A stretch of DNA of 64,000 bases from NCBI GenBank assembly GCA_046331095.1, contig JAXLRM010000003.1, positions 310,001 to 374,000 on the forward strand, given 5' to 3'. A program made the position numbers and the translations under genes. Below, in pieces: positions 34,562-44,249 of the stretch. This stretch comes from JAIBAC01 sp046331095. Lineage in GTDB: Bacteria > Actinomycetota > Acidimicrobiia > UBA2766. Position 1 is the first letter of the stretch; the number at the start of each line of letters is the position of its first letter. Under the pieces are notes generated by a model that was given only the letters and a program-made list of their open reading frames with translations, was not told the origin of the DNA and did not search any database.

Positions 34562-35188
34562 ATGGAACTGTACGAGGCGATGCGAACCGCGGTCACGACG
34601 AGGTTGTTCACCGGCGACGACGTCGACGACGAGGTACTGACGAGGGTGCTCGACAACGCCCGCTTCGCTCCGAACGGGGGCAACCGTCAGGGCTGGCACG
34701 TCGTCGTCGTCCGCGACCGTTCGACACGCCTCGAGCTCGCCCGCCTGTACCGGGAGCCCTACGAGCAGTACATGCGCGAACGGTACGGGCGCACGATCCC
34801 CGAAGAGCCGGAGCTGCCCGTCGACGTGTTCGCGGCGCGCCTCAGCGAGATTCCCGTGCATCTCGTGTTCTGCGCACTGGTCGAGTCGCTCGCGCTCACC
34901 GACGCGAGTCTCGACCGGGTGAGCATCGTCGGTGGCGCGTCGATCTACCCGTTCGCGCAGAACGTGCTCCTCGGCCTGCGCGCCGAGGGCCTCGGTGCGG
35001 CGATGACGACGATGGTCGTGGTCCACGAGCCTGCAGTGGTCGAGCTGCTCGGCATCCCACCCGGCTACGCGGTCGCGTGCCACGTCCTCGTCGGGGTGCG
35101 CGCCGACCCGTTCCCGACGAAGCTGACCCGCGCTCCCGTCGCGGAGTTCACGTCGCTCGACCGGTGGGGAGCGACCTACACGCCGTAG
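34562..35188 (+). CDS. Nitroreductase family protein
   Basis: FMN-dependent NAD(P)H oxidoreductase-like protein, 208 aa. The start MELYEAMRTAVTTRLFTGDDV and ARFAPNGGNRQGWHVVVVRD are the family's FMN-binding N-terminal segment; the C-terminal GLGAAMTTMVV and VACHVLVGVR correspond to the second FMN contact and last strand. Substrate unknown. CATACT at 34549-34554 is a fair -10 element 7 nt before the ATG, which would make a leaderless mRNA and place the promoter inside the divergent FAH gene. Its stop is 2 bp from the stop of the convergent HD-domain gene. Confidence 0.88.
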   Translation: MELYEAMRTAVTTRLFTGDDVDDEVLTRVLDNARFAPNGGNRQGWHVVVVRDRSTRLELARLYREPYEQYMRERYGRTIPEEPELPVDVFAARLSEIPVHLVFCALVESLALTDASLDRVSIVGGASIYPFAQNVLLGLRAEGLGAAMTTMVVVHEPAVVELLGIPPGYAVACHVLVGVRADPFPTKLTRAPVAEFTSLDRWGATYTP

Positions 35189-35190
35189 CG

Positions 35191-35757
35191 TCAGTCGCGG
35201 TCGAGCTCCCAGAGGAGCGTGGCACTGTCCCAGTCGAACACGAGGTCCTCGACGACGTACAGGTGGTGGTGATGTTCGGCCCAGGCCGCCACCGCCTCGT
35301 CGACCCCGGCTCGTTCGAGTATCAGACGCCCGGTCCAGGGATGCATCCAGTAGGCCGCGAAACGCTCCAACCACGTGCGGGGGCGGAGTCGCCCGTCGGG
35401 GGTCGCGGCGACCTTCGCGTACCAGGACCTGGAGAGCCGGTCGGCGCTCACCGGCAGGGCCCGCCTGAACAGGGTCGCGGCTGCGCGACCGAACGGTCCG
35501 AGGCGGCACTCGATCTTGCCGACGTCGTGGAGGATCCCGGCGCGGGCGACCAGGTGGTCTCCCGACACCTTCGCAGCGAGCCGCCCGATGCCGATCGCAT
35601 GGCGACGGTCGTAGCCGGGCATCTGGTCGAACAGGACCCTCTCGGGAGCGGTGAGCACAGAATGGGCCCACTGCAACGAGGGTTCCGACGGGCCACCCGG
35701 ACGCAGCGACCACAGGAAGCGCCGCGTGAGGTGGCCCCAACCCGGGCCGTTGCGCAT
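35191..35757 (-). CDS. HD domain phosphohydrolase-like protein
   Basis: 188 aa if started at the ATG at 35757. It contains the metal-binding HD motif in DRRHAIGIGRLAAKVSGDHLVARAGILHDVGKIE, and a second His cluster in EHHHHLYVV. Such proteins act on nucleotides or phosphoesters. The start is uncertain: the frame stays open to 36018 with a GTG at 35865, but the segment between is Pro/Arg-rich and lacks a ribosome site, and RNGPGWGHLTRRFLWSLRPG reads like a natural N-terminus. It lies downstream of dksA-like and xerD on the same strand. The 173 bp between this start and the zinc finger gene show no other feature. Confidence 0.75.
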   Translation of the reverse strand: MRNGPGWGHLTRRFLWSLRPGGPSEPSLQWAHSVLTAPERVLFDQMPGYDRRHAIGIGRLAAKVSGDHLVARAGILHDVGKIECRLGPFGRAAATLFRRALPVSADRLSRSWYAKVAATPDGRLRPRTWLERFAAYWMHPWTGRLILERAGVDEAVAAWAEHHHHLYVVEDLVFDWDSATLLWELDRD

Positions 35758-35930
35758 CGGGTCGTAGGTCCAGGATCTCGGGCTGGGCGGGTCGTCTGCC
35801 CGCGGCAGCGGGTCGCAAGGCGCGAACGGTGGTCGCCAGGGAGCACCGGCGAGCAGTTCGTTCACGCCGATGCGGCGCAGATCGGGGATTCCCGAGGTCT
35901 CCCTGGCGGCGTCCAGGGACGTGCCGACTG

Positions 35931-36272
35931 TCAACGCTCGACGATGGCGGCGCAGTCGAGACACCACCGCGCCGAGGGGAGAGCCTCGAGGCGGGCGTCG
36001 CCGATGGGGTTCCCGCACCGCTCACAGGCACCGTAGGTGCCGTCCGCGATACGGCCGAGGGCGGCGTCGATCTCGCCGAGGTTGTCCCGCATCGTGCCGA
36101 TCAGCGTGTACACCTCGCGGCGTTCGGCGCTGACGGCGCCGCTGTCCGCGAAACCCTCCTCGGCGCCGATCTCGTCACCCCCGGCGACGTCGTCGTCGAG
36201 CTCGGCGAGCTGTTTGACCACGCGTACGCGATCCTCTTCGAGCTCTGCCTTCATCTGGTTCACGTCGAGCAT
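35931..36272 (-). CDS. DksA/TraR-type zinc finger protein
   Basis: 113 aa. An N-terminal coiled-coil hairpin (5-75) is followed by a C4 zinc finger CERCGNPIGDARLEALPSARWC with C83, C86, C104 and C107. DksA-like proteins enter the RNA polymerase secondary channel; shorter actinobacterial relatives are often just called TraR/DksA family. The hairpin-tip acidic residues are not clearly conserved here, so polymerase control is uncertain. GGAG lies before the ATG. xerD ends 15 bp upstream, suggesting one transcript. Confidence 0.88.
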   Translation of the reverse strand: MLDVNQMKAELEEDRVRVVKQLAELDDDVAGGDEIGAEEGFADSGAVSAERREVYTLIGTMRDNLGEIDAALGRIADGTYGACERCGNPIGDARLEALPSARWCLDCAAIVER

Positions 36273-36287
36273 GCGTCGCTCCGATTC

Positions 36288-37283
36288 CTAGGAGGCCTCG
36301 GGGTCGGCGGCGGGCCCCGCGCCACCGCGCCGGTTCCGGCCAGGTCGGGTCGGGGAGCGGTGCCGCGCCCGCGGATGAGATGACACGAACACCTCGTGCA
36401 GGTGGTGCCGGCTCACGCGCGTGTAGACCTGAGTCGTCCCGATACTAGCGTGGCCCAGGAACTCCTGGACGAGCCTTATGTCGGCGCCGCCCTCGAGCAT
36501 GTGGGTCGCGCACGAGTGCCGCAGCACGTGCGGCGACACCTTCTCGCCAAGCCCTGCCTGCTCGGCGTGGCGCTTGAGCACCAGCCATGCTCCCTGGCGC
36601 GTCAGGCGTGCCGAACCGCGGGCGTTGAGGATCAGCGCGTCGCCGGAACGCACACCGCCGGGGTGGCGCAGCACGGGTCGGCCTCTCACGAGCCACTGCT
36701 CGAGCGCGTCGAGCGCGTAGGTGCCGAGGGGGACCACGCGCTCCTTGGACCCTTTGCCGAGACAGCGCACGAGCCTGCGTTCGAGATCGACGTCGCCGAG
36801 GTCGAGGCCGACCGCCTCCGAGACCCTCATCCCGGTCCCGTAGAGCAGCTCGAGCAGACAGCGGTCGCGCATCGCAACCGGCGTGTCCCCCACGACCGTG
36901 TCGAGCAGGCGTGCGACCTCGTCGACGTCGAGGGCCTTGGGTACGGGTTGGGGGAGCTTGGGCGTCACGACGAGTGCGGTCGGGTCCGAGTCGAGGAGGC
37001 CCTCGTCGAGGCAGAACCCGTGGAAGCTGCGGATCGACGCCACCGCCCGCGCGACCGAGGATGCCGCGAGTCCGCCGCGGCTCAACGCGGCGACGTGGTC
37101 GCCGACGTGAGCCGCCGACACCTCGTGCGGCGACAACTCGGCCGCTTCACAGCTCGCGCAGTAGCGCTCCACGTCGCGGCGGTAAGCGGCGACCGTGTTC
37201 GGCGACAACCCACGCTCGACGCGGAGAGAGTCGAGCCAAGCCGCGACCATCGAGGCAAACGCCGATCCGTCGGGCATCGTCAT
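36288..37283 (-). CDS. xerD: Site-specific tyrosine recombinase XerD
   Basis: Chromosome dimer resolution recombinase, 331 aa. N-terminal SAM-like DNA-binding domain (8-98) and catalytic domain with all expected residues: R153 (GTGMRVSE), K in KGSKERVVP (177-185), H252 and R255 (PHVLRHS), H278 (LGHASI) and nucleophile Y287 (TQVYTRV). A Pro/Arg-rich C-terminal tail of about 30 residues is extra. Its position next to pyrG and a Nudix gene matches mycobacteria, which favours the housekeeping enzyme over a phage integrase. The TAGCGT hexamer at 37294-37299 could be its own -10. Confidence 0.94.
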   Translation of the reverse strand: MTMPDGSAFASMVAAWLDSLRVERGLSPNTVAAYRRDVERYCASCEAAELSPHEVSAAHVGDHVAALSRGGLAASSVARAVASIRSFHGFCLDEGLLDSDPTALVVTPKLPQPVPKALDVDEVARLLDTVVGDTPVAMRDRCLLELLYGTGMRVSEAVGLDLGDVDLERRLVRCLGKGSKERVVPLGTYALDALEQWLVRGRPVLRHPGGVRSGDALILNARGSARLTRQGAWLVLKRHAEQAGLGEKVSPHVLRHSCATHMLEGGADIRLVQEFLGHASIGTTQVYTRVSRHHLHEVFVSSHPRARHRSPTRPGRNRRGGAGPAADPEAS

Positions 37284-37296
37284 CTCCCGGGCAACG

Positions 37297-37952
<656 letters not shown>

Positions 37953-37956
<4 letters not shown>

Positions 37957-38510
37957 GGGCACCTCGACTCCACGAAGTCGCGTGTCAACAAGACGCCCAC
38001 GATCGACTTGGCGTCTCGGATCGTGCCGGCACGGACCATCTCGACGGCATCGGCGAGACTCACCGACACGACCTCCATCTGCAACTCCTCGGCTCCCTGA
38101 GGGTTCGCGCTACCGGAGCGGATCCCCTCCGCCAGGTAGAGCCACATCCTCTCGTCGCTCCATCCGGGCGACACGAGGTAGTCGGCAACCAGCGTGTACA
38201 CCTCGGCCGCCTTGCCCGTCTCCTCCTCCAGCTCACGCATCGCAGTGTCGAGGGGAGCCTCGCCCGCGTCGAGCTTGCCCGCCGGCAGTTCCGTGACGAC
38301 CGCGTCGACCGCCGCGCGGTATTGACGCAACAACGTGATCTCGTCGCCGTCGAGTGCAGCGACCGTGACCGCTCCCGGGTGCTGCACTACCTGACGGGTG
38401 ACACGGGCGGCCGGACCCGTTCCCGCAGCGGTGACGTCGTACTCGACGACGTCGAAACGGCCCGAGTAGACGACGCGTGCCGGCCCACGGCTGAAGCCGC
38501 CGCCGCTCAC
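37953..38510 (-). CDS. Nudix hydrolase, ADP-ribose pyrophosphatase-like
   Basis: Hydrolyses a nucleoside diphosphate linked to another moiety, probably ADP-ribose. At 185 aa it has a complete Nudix box, in the pattern G-x5-E-x7-REUXEExGU: GKLDAGEAPLDTAMRELEEE followed by TGK. The conserved proline after the box region and YLVSPGWSDERMWLYLA fit the ADP-ribose branch. Start GTG overlaps the pyrG stop in GTGA form. pyrG-nudix-xerD order is the same as in mycobacteria, supporting orthology. Confidence 0.92.
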
Positions 38511-40162
38511 CGTTCGGTTACGTCGAGTACGGCACGCAGGGGCCGCACCGTTGCCCGCGTCTCGCCACGAACGGCGCCCGCGGCCACTGCCATGAACTCG
38601 CGGAACATCGGGTTGGGCCGGTTCGGCCGCGACGTGAACTCCGGATGGAACTGGCTCGCGATGAAGAACGGATGATTCGGTATCTCGATCATCTCGACGA
38701 GGCGGTTGTCCGGCGAGATGCCCGAGCACACGAGCCCGTTGCTCTCGAGCTGGCCCCGGTAGTGGGGGTTGACCTCGAAGCGGTGCCTGTGGCGCTCGTA
38801 CACGAGTAGGTCGTCGTAGACCCCGGCGGCACGCGTGCCGGGCAGGAGGCGACACGGCCAGTTGCCGAGGCGCATGGTGCCGCCCTTGTCCTCGACGCCG
38901 AGCTGGCTGTCCATGAGCGCGATCACGGGGTGGGGGGTCGCCGCGTCGAACTCCACGGAGTTGGCAGCAGCGAGGCCACACACGTTGCGGGCGAACTCGA
39001 TCACCGCGCACTGCAACCCGAGGCACAATCCCAGGAACGGCACACCGTTCTCACGGGCGTAGCGGACCGCGGCGATCTTGCCCTCGGTGCCGCGAATACC
39101 GAAACCACCCGGCACGCAGATCGCGTCGAGGCCGGCGAGCTGCTCCTCGGCGAGCAGTCCCTCGGCACGGTCGGACGCGACCCAGACGATCTCCGCGCGC
39201 ACCCCGGCCGCCATCGCGCCGTGGCGGATCGCCTCGACGACGGACAGGTACGCGTCGGGGAGGCCGACGTACTTGCCGATGATGCCGACGCGGACGACCT
39301 CGGTCGCGGACGCCGCCCGCTCGCACATCGCCGCCCACTCGCCCAGATCCGGCTCGGGTGTCCCGAGGTCGAGCAGGTCGCAGATGTACGCGTCGAGGCC
39401 CTCGTCGTGGAGTACGAGGGGGATCGCGTAGATGTCGGGCGCGTCAGCCGCCGCGATGATCCCGCCCTCCTCGACGTCGCACAGCATCGAGATCTTGCGC
39501 TTGACGTGGTCGCCGAGCGGCCTGTCGCTGCGGCACACGATGACGTCGGGCTGGATCCCGCGGGAGCGCAGCTCGGTGACCGAGTGCTGGGTGGGCTTGG
39601 TCTTCTGTTCCTCGGAAGGACCGATGAACGGGACCAGCGTCACGTGGATGTACGCGACGTTGTTGCGGCCGGCGTCCTTGCGGAACTGGCGGATCGCCTC
39701 GATGAACGGGAGGATCTCGATGTCACCGACGGTGCCACCGACCTCGGTAATCACGACATCGACGTCCGGTGACGCGAGCAGGTTGATGCGCGCCTTGATC
39801 TCGTCGGTGATGTGGGGGATGACCTGGACGGTCTCGCCGAGATACTCGCCGCGGCGCTCCTTCGCGAGGACGCTTCGGTAGATCGCGCCGGTCGTTGCGT
39901 TCGACTCACGGTGGAGGTTCTCGTCGATGAACCGCTCGTAGTGACCGAGGTCGAGGTCGGTCTCACCGCCGTCCTCGGTGACGAACACCTCACCGTGCTG
40001 GAAGGGGTTCATCGTGCCCGGATCGACGTTGATGTAGGGGTCGAGCTTCTGCATCGTGACCCGCAGGCCCCGCATCTTGAGGAGGCGCCCGAGAGAGGAT
40101 GCGGTGAGACCCTTGCCGAGGCTCGAAGCGACGCCGCCCGTGACGAAGATGTGCTTGGCCAT
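38507..40162 (-). CDS. pyrG: CTP synthase
   Basis: Makes CTP from UTP, ATP and glutamine; 551 aa. Synthetase domain at 1-265 with KHIFVTGGVASSLGKGLTAS, INVDPGTMNPFQHGEV and ITEVGGTVGDIE; class I glutamine amidotransferase domain from about 285 with nucleophile in FLGLCLGLQ and the C-terminal histidine and glutamate in ASQFHPEFTSRP. The ATG at 40162 is favoured because MAKHIF is the conserved start; upstream codons are an extension. TACAGT about 9 nt before the start could be a -10 element. Next gene is coupled by GTGA overlap. Confidence 0.98.
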   Translation of the reverse strand: MAKHIFVTGGVASSLGKGLTASSLGRLLKMRGLRVTMQKLDPYINVDPGTMNPFQHGEVFVTEDGGETDLDLGHYERFIDENLHRESNATTGAIYRSVLAKERRGEYLGETVQVIPHITDEIKARINLLASPDVDVVITEVGGTVGDIEILPFIEAIRQFRKDAGRNNVAYIHVTLVPFIGPSEEQKTKPTQHSVTELRSRGIQPDVIVCRSDRPLGDHVKRKISMLCDVEEGGIIAAADAPDIYAIPLVLHDEGLDAYICDLLDLGTPEPDLGEWAAMCERAASATEVVRVGIIGKYVGLPDAYLSVVEAIRHGAMAAGVRAEIVWVASDRAEGLLAEEQLAGLDAICVPGGFGIRGTEGKIAAVRYARENGVPFLGLCLGLQCAVIEFARNVCGLAAANSVEFDAATPHPVIALMDSQLGVEDKGGTMRLGNWPCRLLPGTRAAGVYDDLLVYERHRHRFEVNPHYRGQLESNGLVCSGISPDNRLVEMIEIPNHPFFIASQFHPEFTSRPNRPNPMFREFMAVAAGAVRGETRATVRPLRAVLDVTER

Positions 40163-40260
40163 CGGGATGCGACTGTAGCAGCGGCGCCGCTCACCCATGC
40201 GGCTATCCGTTCCACACCGGCGCTTCTCGGCGCTTCTGTCCGAAGAGACGCCCGCCGCTG

Positions 40261-41202
40261 CTACCGGGTCACGCGTTCGGGCAGGAGGCTCTCGGCGCCG
40301 GCCCCGGTGCCGTAGGCACCGAAGACACCGTCGGGAGCCTGCTCCAGCGCGAGGACGGCGGCGTACTTGCCGATCGGGTTCTGGATGTCGTCGACGGTGG
40401 ACATCTTCGCCGCCACTGCCTCGTCGGTGCGCAGGTCGCGCATGAACTCCTGGTCCTCACCCGAACGCTGGACCGCGACCGTGCGTCCCCCCGGCGCCAT
40501 GGCCCGCGCGAGTGGCAGCAGCACCGTGTCGTAGGGGATCGAGATCTGGTCGGCGTCGGCGCCGTACACGGTGGAGCTCGGCGTCGGGGTCGGCATCGCG
40601 TTGACGTCGCCGGTGGTCGCGTCGAGACGCTTGACGCGGAGGAAGCCGCTCTCCTCGAGACGGCCCAACAAGGTCGCCTGCACCTCGGGCCGCACAGCGG
40701 GGTCCGTGGCCGGGGCTCCGCCGAGTTTGACGCCGAGGTTCGCCGTCAGCGCCTGGTAGAGGACCGCGGGGTCCGTGCTCGCGGCGCCGGTGGCGAGCGC
40801 CAGTTGGTCGCGTGCGGTCTGGTCACGCAGGTTGAGCTTGTCGGTGAGCTGGAACGTCGCGGGCACGCTGGCGCCGGCCTGACGCATCGTGGTCGCCACG
40901 GCGTCGACCTCGGCCTCGTCGACGCCCTGGGGGAACACCACGGTCACTGTGCGCCGATCGAGACGGCCGCCGACGAAGAACTTCGACCCCTCGGTCGCGA
41001 ACTTGTCCCACACCGAGAGCTCGGCTCGGGCGTCGAGGCGGTCCTGGCGCTCGGACTTGACCTCCTCGTTGAGACCGTTCACCTGGGCCTCGAGGCGGGT
41101 GACGACGCCGCGGTCGACGACAGTCGTGCCCACGACGACGCCGATGCCGAGCGCCAGGAACACGGCGATGAGACTGACTATGTGGTAACGGAAATCGATC
41201 AC
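40261..41202 (-). CDS. steB: SteB/MctB family membrane-anchored protein
   Basis: 313 aa. A single membrane helix (8-29, HIVSLIAVFLALGIGVVVG) precedes a coiled coil (33-65) and an extracytoplasmic domain, the layout of the DUF3186 family. In mycobacteria the protein is MctB, linked to copper; in corynebacteria it is SteB, which works with SteA in daughter-cell separation. Pairing with the steA-like gene directly upstream (4 bp gap) and position between recN and pyrG match both. A Pro/Thr-rich loop sits near residue 205. Confidence 0.88.
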   Translation of the reverse strand: MIDFRYHIVSLIAVFLALGIGVVVGTTVVDRGVVTRLEAQVNGLNEEVKSERQDRLDARAELSVWDKFATEGSKFFVGGRLDRRTVTVVFPQGVDEAEVDAVATTMRQAGASVPATFQLTDKLNLRDQTARDQLALATGAASTDPAVLYQALTANLGVKLGGAPATDPAVRPEVQATLLGRLEESGFLRVKRLDATTGDVNAMPTPTPSSTVYGADADQISIPYDTVLLPLARAMAPGGRTVAVQRSGEDQEFMRDLRTDEAVAAKMSTVDDIQNPIGKYAAVLALEQAPDGVFGAYGTGAGAESLLPERVTR

Positions 41203-41206
41203 GGCC

Positions 41207-42469
41207 TCACCCGAACAACGAATGCCAGAGGTCGGCGAACCAGTCGGCGAGCCCCTGGAAGAACAACTGGAACGACGGCGACACGGCGGCGACGACCAGC
41301 ATGGCCGCCAGCGCCGCGAGGATCAGCAGCAGTACGTGGCGCGGCCGGATGCCGGTGGAGAAGAGACGGCTCACGGCCTTGGCGTCCACGAGAACGTGGC
41401 CGACCCTCATCCGAGCGAGCAGTGACGACGCCGCGTCGGCGCGTCCTCGCTCGAGGAACTCCACCGGCGAGGCTTGCGTGCCCACGACGACGACGAGCTC
41501 CGCCCCTCTCTCGTAGGCCACCAGCAGCGCTGCGTCGGTGGCGTCGCCGTGGGAGTCGAACACACGATGGGGGATGCCGAGGTCCTGGAGCCGGCCGAGT
41601 CCGGCGGATCGATCGCCGTCGTTGCCCATCACGACCACCTCGGCGCCGCATGTGAGCGTGTCGGCACCGACGGCGTTGGGGTCACCGAGGATCAGGTCCG
41701 GCGCCAACCCGACCTCGCGCAGCGCATCCGCACCTGCGTCGACGCCCACTAGCACCGGCCGTCGATCCTTGATGTAGCCCATCAGCGACTCGAGGTCCTG
41801 GCGCCAGTCGAGGTGGCGCACCACCACGACGCAGTGGCGCCCTTCGAAGTCGACGTCGCACTCGGGGATCCGGACTCCCTCCACGAGGAGGTCACGCTCC
41901 TCGTGGAGGAACTCGATCGTGCCCTCGGCGAGGCGCTCGAGCTCGGCGCCCATGTGCAACTTGGCTTCCGACAGGCGCGACTCCATCGACTCCAGGCTCT
42001 GGCGCTCACCGTGGACGACGGCACGATCTCCGACGTAGACGACACCACCGGCGACGCGGACGTCGACGCCTTCCTCGATCGACGTGAGAGCATCACGACC
42101 GCAGCGGTCCACGACCGCGATGCCCGCGGCCACGAGCAACAGCGGCGCGAGGTTCGGGAACCGGCCCGAGATGCAGGCCGACGCGTTCACGACCGCGATG
42201 ACTTTCGCCCGCAGGAACCCCTCGATCGTGGATCGGTCGAGATCCTCGTGATCGATGACCGCGACCTCGCCCGGGCGCACTCGGGTGAGGACGTCGCGGG
42301 AGCGCTCGTCGACACGGGCAACACCTTCGACCGCGATCCCGAAGTCCTCGGTCGTGAAGCCGGTTGCAGGCCCCGACCTGCGCCCGCTAACCGTTGGCTC
42401 GGGCGCTGGGGGCTGGGGTGGAGGCGGCCACTCGCCGGATTGCGCGGTTTCGTCGGGGAGCCAGTTCAT
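41207..42469 (-). CDS. steA: SteA-like cytokinetic ring protein
   Basis: 420 aa. A Pro-rich N-terminal tail (1-40) is followed by a cytoplasmic domain related to thiamin pyrophosphokinase-like folds (VDAGADALREVGLAPDLILGDPNAV). A C-terminal membrane helix (about 373-393, HVLLLILAALAAMLVVAAV) and a short amphipathic end follow. In corynebacteria SteA and SteB act in the RipC-FtsEX cell separation pathway. Gene order recN-steA-steB-pyrG is the same as Rv1696-Rv1699. Start ATG lies 9 bp after the recN stop. Confidence 0.88.
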   Translation of the reverse strand: MNWLPDETAQSGEWPPPPQPPAPEPTVSGRRSGPATGFTTEDFGIAVEGVARVDERSRDVLTRVRPGEVAVIDHEDLDRSTIEGFLRAKVIAVVNASACISGRFPNLAPLLLVAAGIAVVDRCGRDALTSIEEGVDVRVAGGVVYVGDRAVVHGERQSLESMESRLSEAKLHMGAELERLAEGTIEFLHEERDLLVEGVRIPECDVDFEGRHCVVVVRHLDWRQDLESLMGYIKDRRPVLVGVDAGADALREVGLAPDLILGDPNAVGADTLTCGAEVVVMGNDGDRSAGLGRLQDLGIPHRVFDSHGDATDAALLVAYERGAELVVVVGTQASPVEFLERGRADAASSLLARMRVGHVLVDAKAVSRLFSTGIRPRHVLLLILAALAAMLVVAAVSPSFQLFFQGLADWFADLWHSLFG

Positions 42470-42478
42470 CGGCCCGGT

Positions 42479-44137
42479 TCATCCATTGGCGCGTCTCCGC
42501 CGCGACGGCCTGTCCTTTACGAGCTCGGCGGCATGGCGCCGTGCCCGCGAGCTCGTGGGCGACCCCGAGAGCATGCGGGAGAGTTCGGTGATCCGCTCGT
42601 CACCGGACACGTTCTGCGCAGTTGCGGTGCCGTCGTCGCGGCGGGCGACGCGCACATGGCAGTCGGCGACGGCTGCGATCTGGGCGAGGTGGGTGACGCA
42701 CACGATCTGGCGCGACCCGGCGAGCCCTTCGAGGCACTCGCCGACAGCCACGGCCGTCTCGCCCCCTGTGCCGGCGTCGATCTCGTCGAACACGATGGTG
42801 GGAGCCGCGTCGGAGTCGGCGAGCTCGGTCGCGAGGGCCAGCATGAGACGGGAGAGCTCGCCGCCGGAGGCGACCCGCTCGATCGGCCCGGTGGGCAGCG
42901 ACGGCGCGGCCGCGAACACGTACGAGACCGCGTCGGCACCGTGGCTGCCGACGGCGGGCGCCGCTGTCACGCGCACCTCGAATACCGGGTCGGCGAATGC
43001 GAGGGCGCCGAGGCGTTTCACGACACCGGCAGCGAGGCGGGGCGCCGCCTCACGTCGCGCACGTGTGAGCGCGGCCGCGGCTCGCTCGAGATCTACCCGA
43101 GCCGCTTCGACCTCGGCGTCGAGCTCGGTGCAACGTCGTTCCGCCGCTACGAGCGCCGCCCGGCGCTCCGCAGCCTCGTCGCGGTAGCGGATCACATCGG
43201 CGAGGGTAGGGCCGTACTTGCGTCCGAGACCCTTGAGTTCGGCGAGACGGCGGTTCGCGACGTCCAGGCGTTCGGGGTCCGCCTCGCACGATTCGGCGAA
43301 CGCACGCAGATCGGCGGCAGCCACCTCGGCGCCAGTCGCTGCCTCCTCCACTGCCAGTGACGCGTCGGCGCAGGCGCGGTCGTCTATGCCCGAGATGATC
43401 GCGCCGGCGGCACCGAGCAGATCCCGCGCCTGGGCGACCAGGCCGTGTGCCTCGGAGGCGCCGGCCTGCAGGGCTTCGGAGTTGCCGAGTCGCGCCACCT
43501 CGGTGACGAGCTCGTCGTCCTCTCCGGATCGGGGGGCGGCGGCGTCGATCTCGTCGAGCTGGAACGTGATCATGTCGAGCTCGCGTGCCCGGGCGCCCGG
43601 ATCGTCACCCAACGACCTGCGCTCCTCGAGGACAGCCTCGAGGCGGTCGTAGGCCTCGGCCGTCGCTGCTGCTGCCTTGGAGAGCCGATCTCCGCCGGCG
43701 CGGTCGAGGCCGCGGCGCTGCGCGGCGGGGTTGACCAGGGAGCGTGCGCTGTGCTGGCCCACGGTCTCGAGCAGAACCCCGCCGAGATCGGCGAGCACCG
43801 ATGCCGCCGCGATGCGCCCGTTCACGTACGCGCGCGATCCACCCCTGCGGATGCGGCGTGCGATCACCACCTCGTCGTCGTCGCAGGGGATACCGGCAGC
43901 GACGAGGACGTCGCGCGAGGCTGCCGTGAGATCGAAGCTGCTCTCGACCTCGGCCTCGGTGACGTCGTCACGCAGCATCGAGGAGTCGGCACGGCCGCCT
44001 CCGAGCAACCCCAGCGCGCGCACGAGCATGCTCTTGCCTGCGCCGGTCTCACCGGTGATGACGTTGAGTCCGGGTGCGAGGCCGAGCGAGAGCTCGTCCA
44101 GGACTCCGAGGCCGCTCACGCGCAGCTCCCTCAACAT
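42479..44137 (-). CDS. recN: DNA repair protein RecN
   Basis: SMC-like ATPase acting in double-strand break repair, 552 aa. Walker A GETGAGKSML at about 29-38, the central coiled coil (about 170-350), signature region ASGGELSRLMLALA and Walker B TIVFDEIDAGTGG near 460-475. The ATG at 44137 gives the conserved N-terminus MLRELRVSGLGVLDELSL; the frame is open for another 91 codons but those are an antisense shadow of the nadK region. Coupled with nadK upstream and steA downstream. Confidence 0.95.
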   Translation of the reverse strand: MLRELRVSGLGVLDELSLGLAPGLNVITGETGAGKSMLVRALGLLGGGRADSSMLRDDVTEAEVESSFDLTAASRDVLVAAGIPCDDDEVVIARRIRRGGSRAYVNGRIAAASVLADLGGVLLETVGQHSARSLVNPAAQRRGLDRAGGDRLSKAAAATAEAYDRLEAVLEERRSLGDDPGARARELDMITFQLDEIDAAAPRSGEDDELVTEVARLGNSEALQAGASEAHGLVAQARDLLGAAGAIISGIDDRACADASLAVEEAATGAEVAAADLRAFAESCEADPERLDVANRRLAELKGLGRKYGPTLADVIRYRDEAAERRAALVAAERRCTELDAEVEAARVDLERAAAALTRARREAAPRLAAGVVKRLGALAFADPVFEVRVTAAPAVGSHGADAVSYVFAAAPSLPTGPIERVASGGELSRLMLALATELADSDAAPTIVFDEIDAGTGGETAVAVGECLEGLAGSRQIVCVTHLAQIAAVADCHVRVARRDDGTATAQNVSGDERITELSRMLSGSPTSSRARRHAAELVKDRPSRRRRANG

Positions 44138-44249
44138 CACGCCGTCCCGGCCCGCTCGATTCGTCTTCTCGTCATCTCGACGAGCGATTCTAAGGAGCGG
44201 ATGCGACAGCTCCGGGGACGGTCGCGCTTCGAGCAGGGAGCCGGAGCCG

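Noticed and set aside
35758..36018. N-terminal extension of the HD protein to 36018
   Set aside because: It would run into the zinc finger gene; composition is Pro/Arg-rich and lacks a ribosome site.
36288..37283. Phage or integron integrase
   Set aside because: Sequence and neighbourhood (dksA-like, nudix, pyrG, recN) match housekeeping XerD; no att sites or phage genes nearby.
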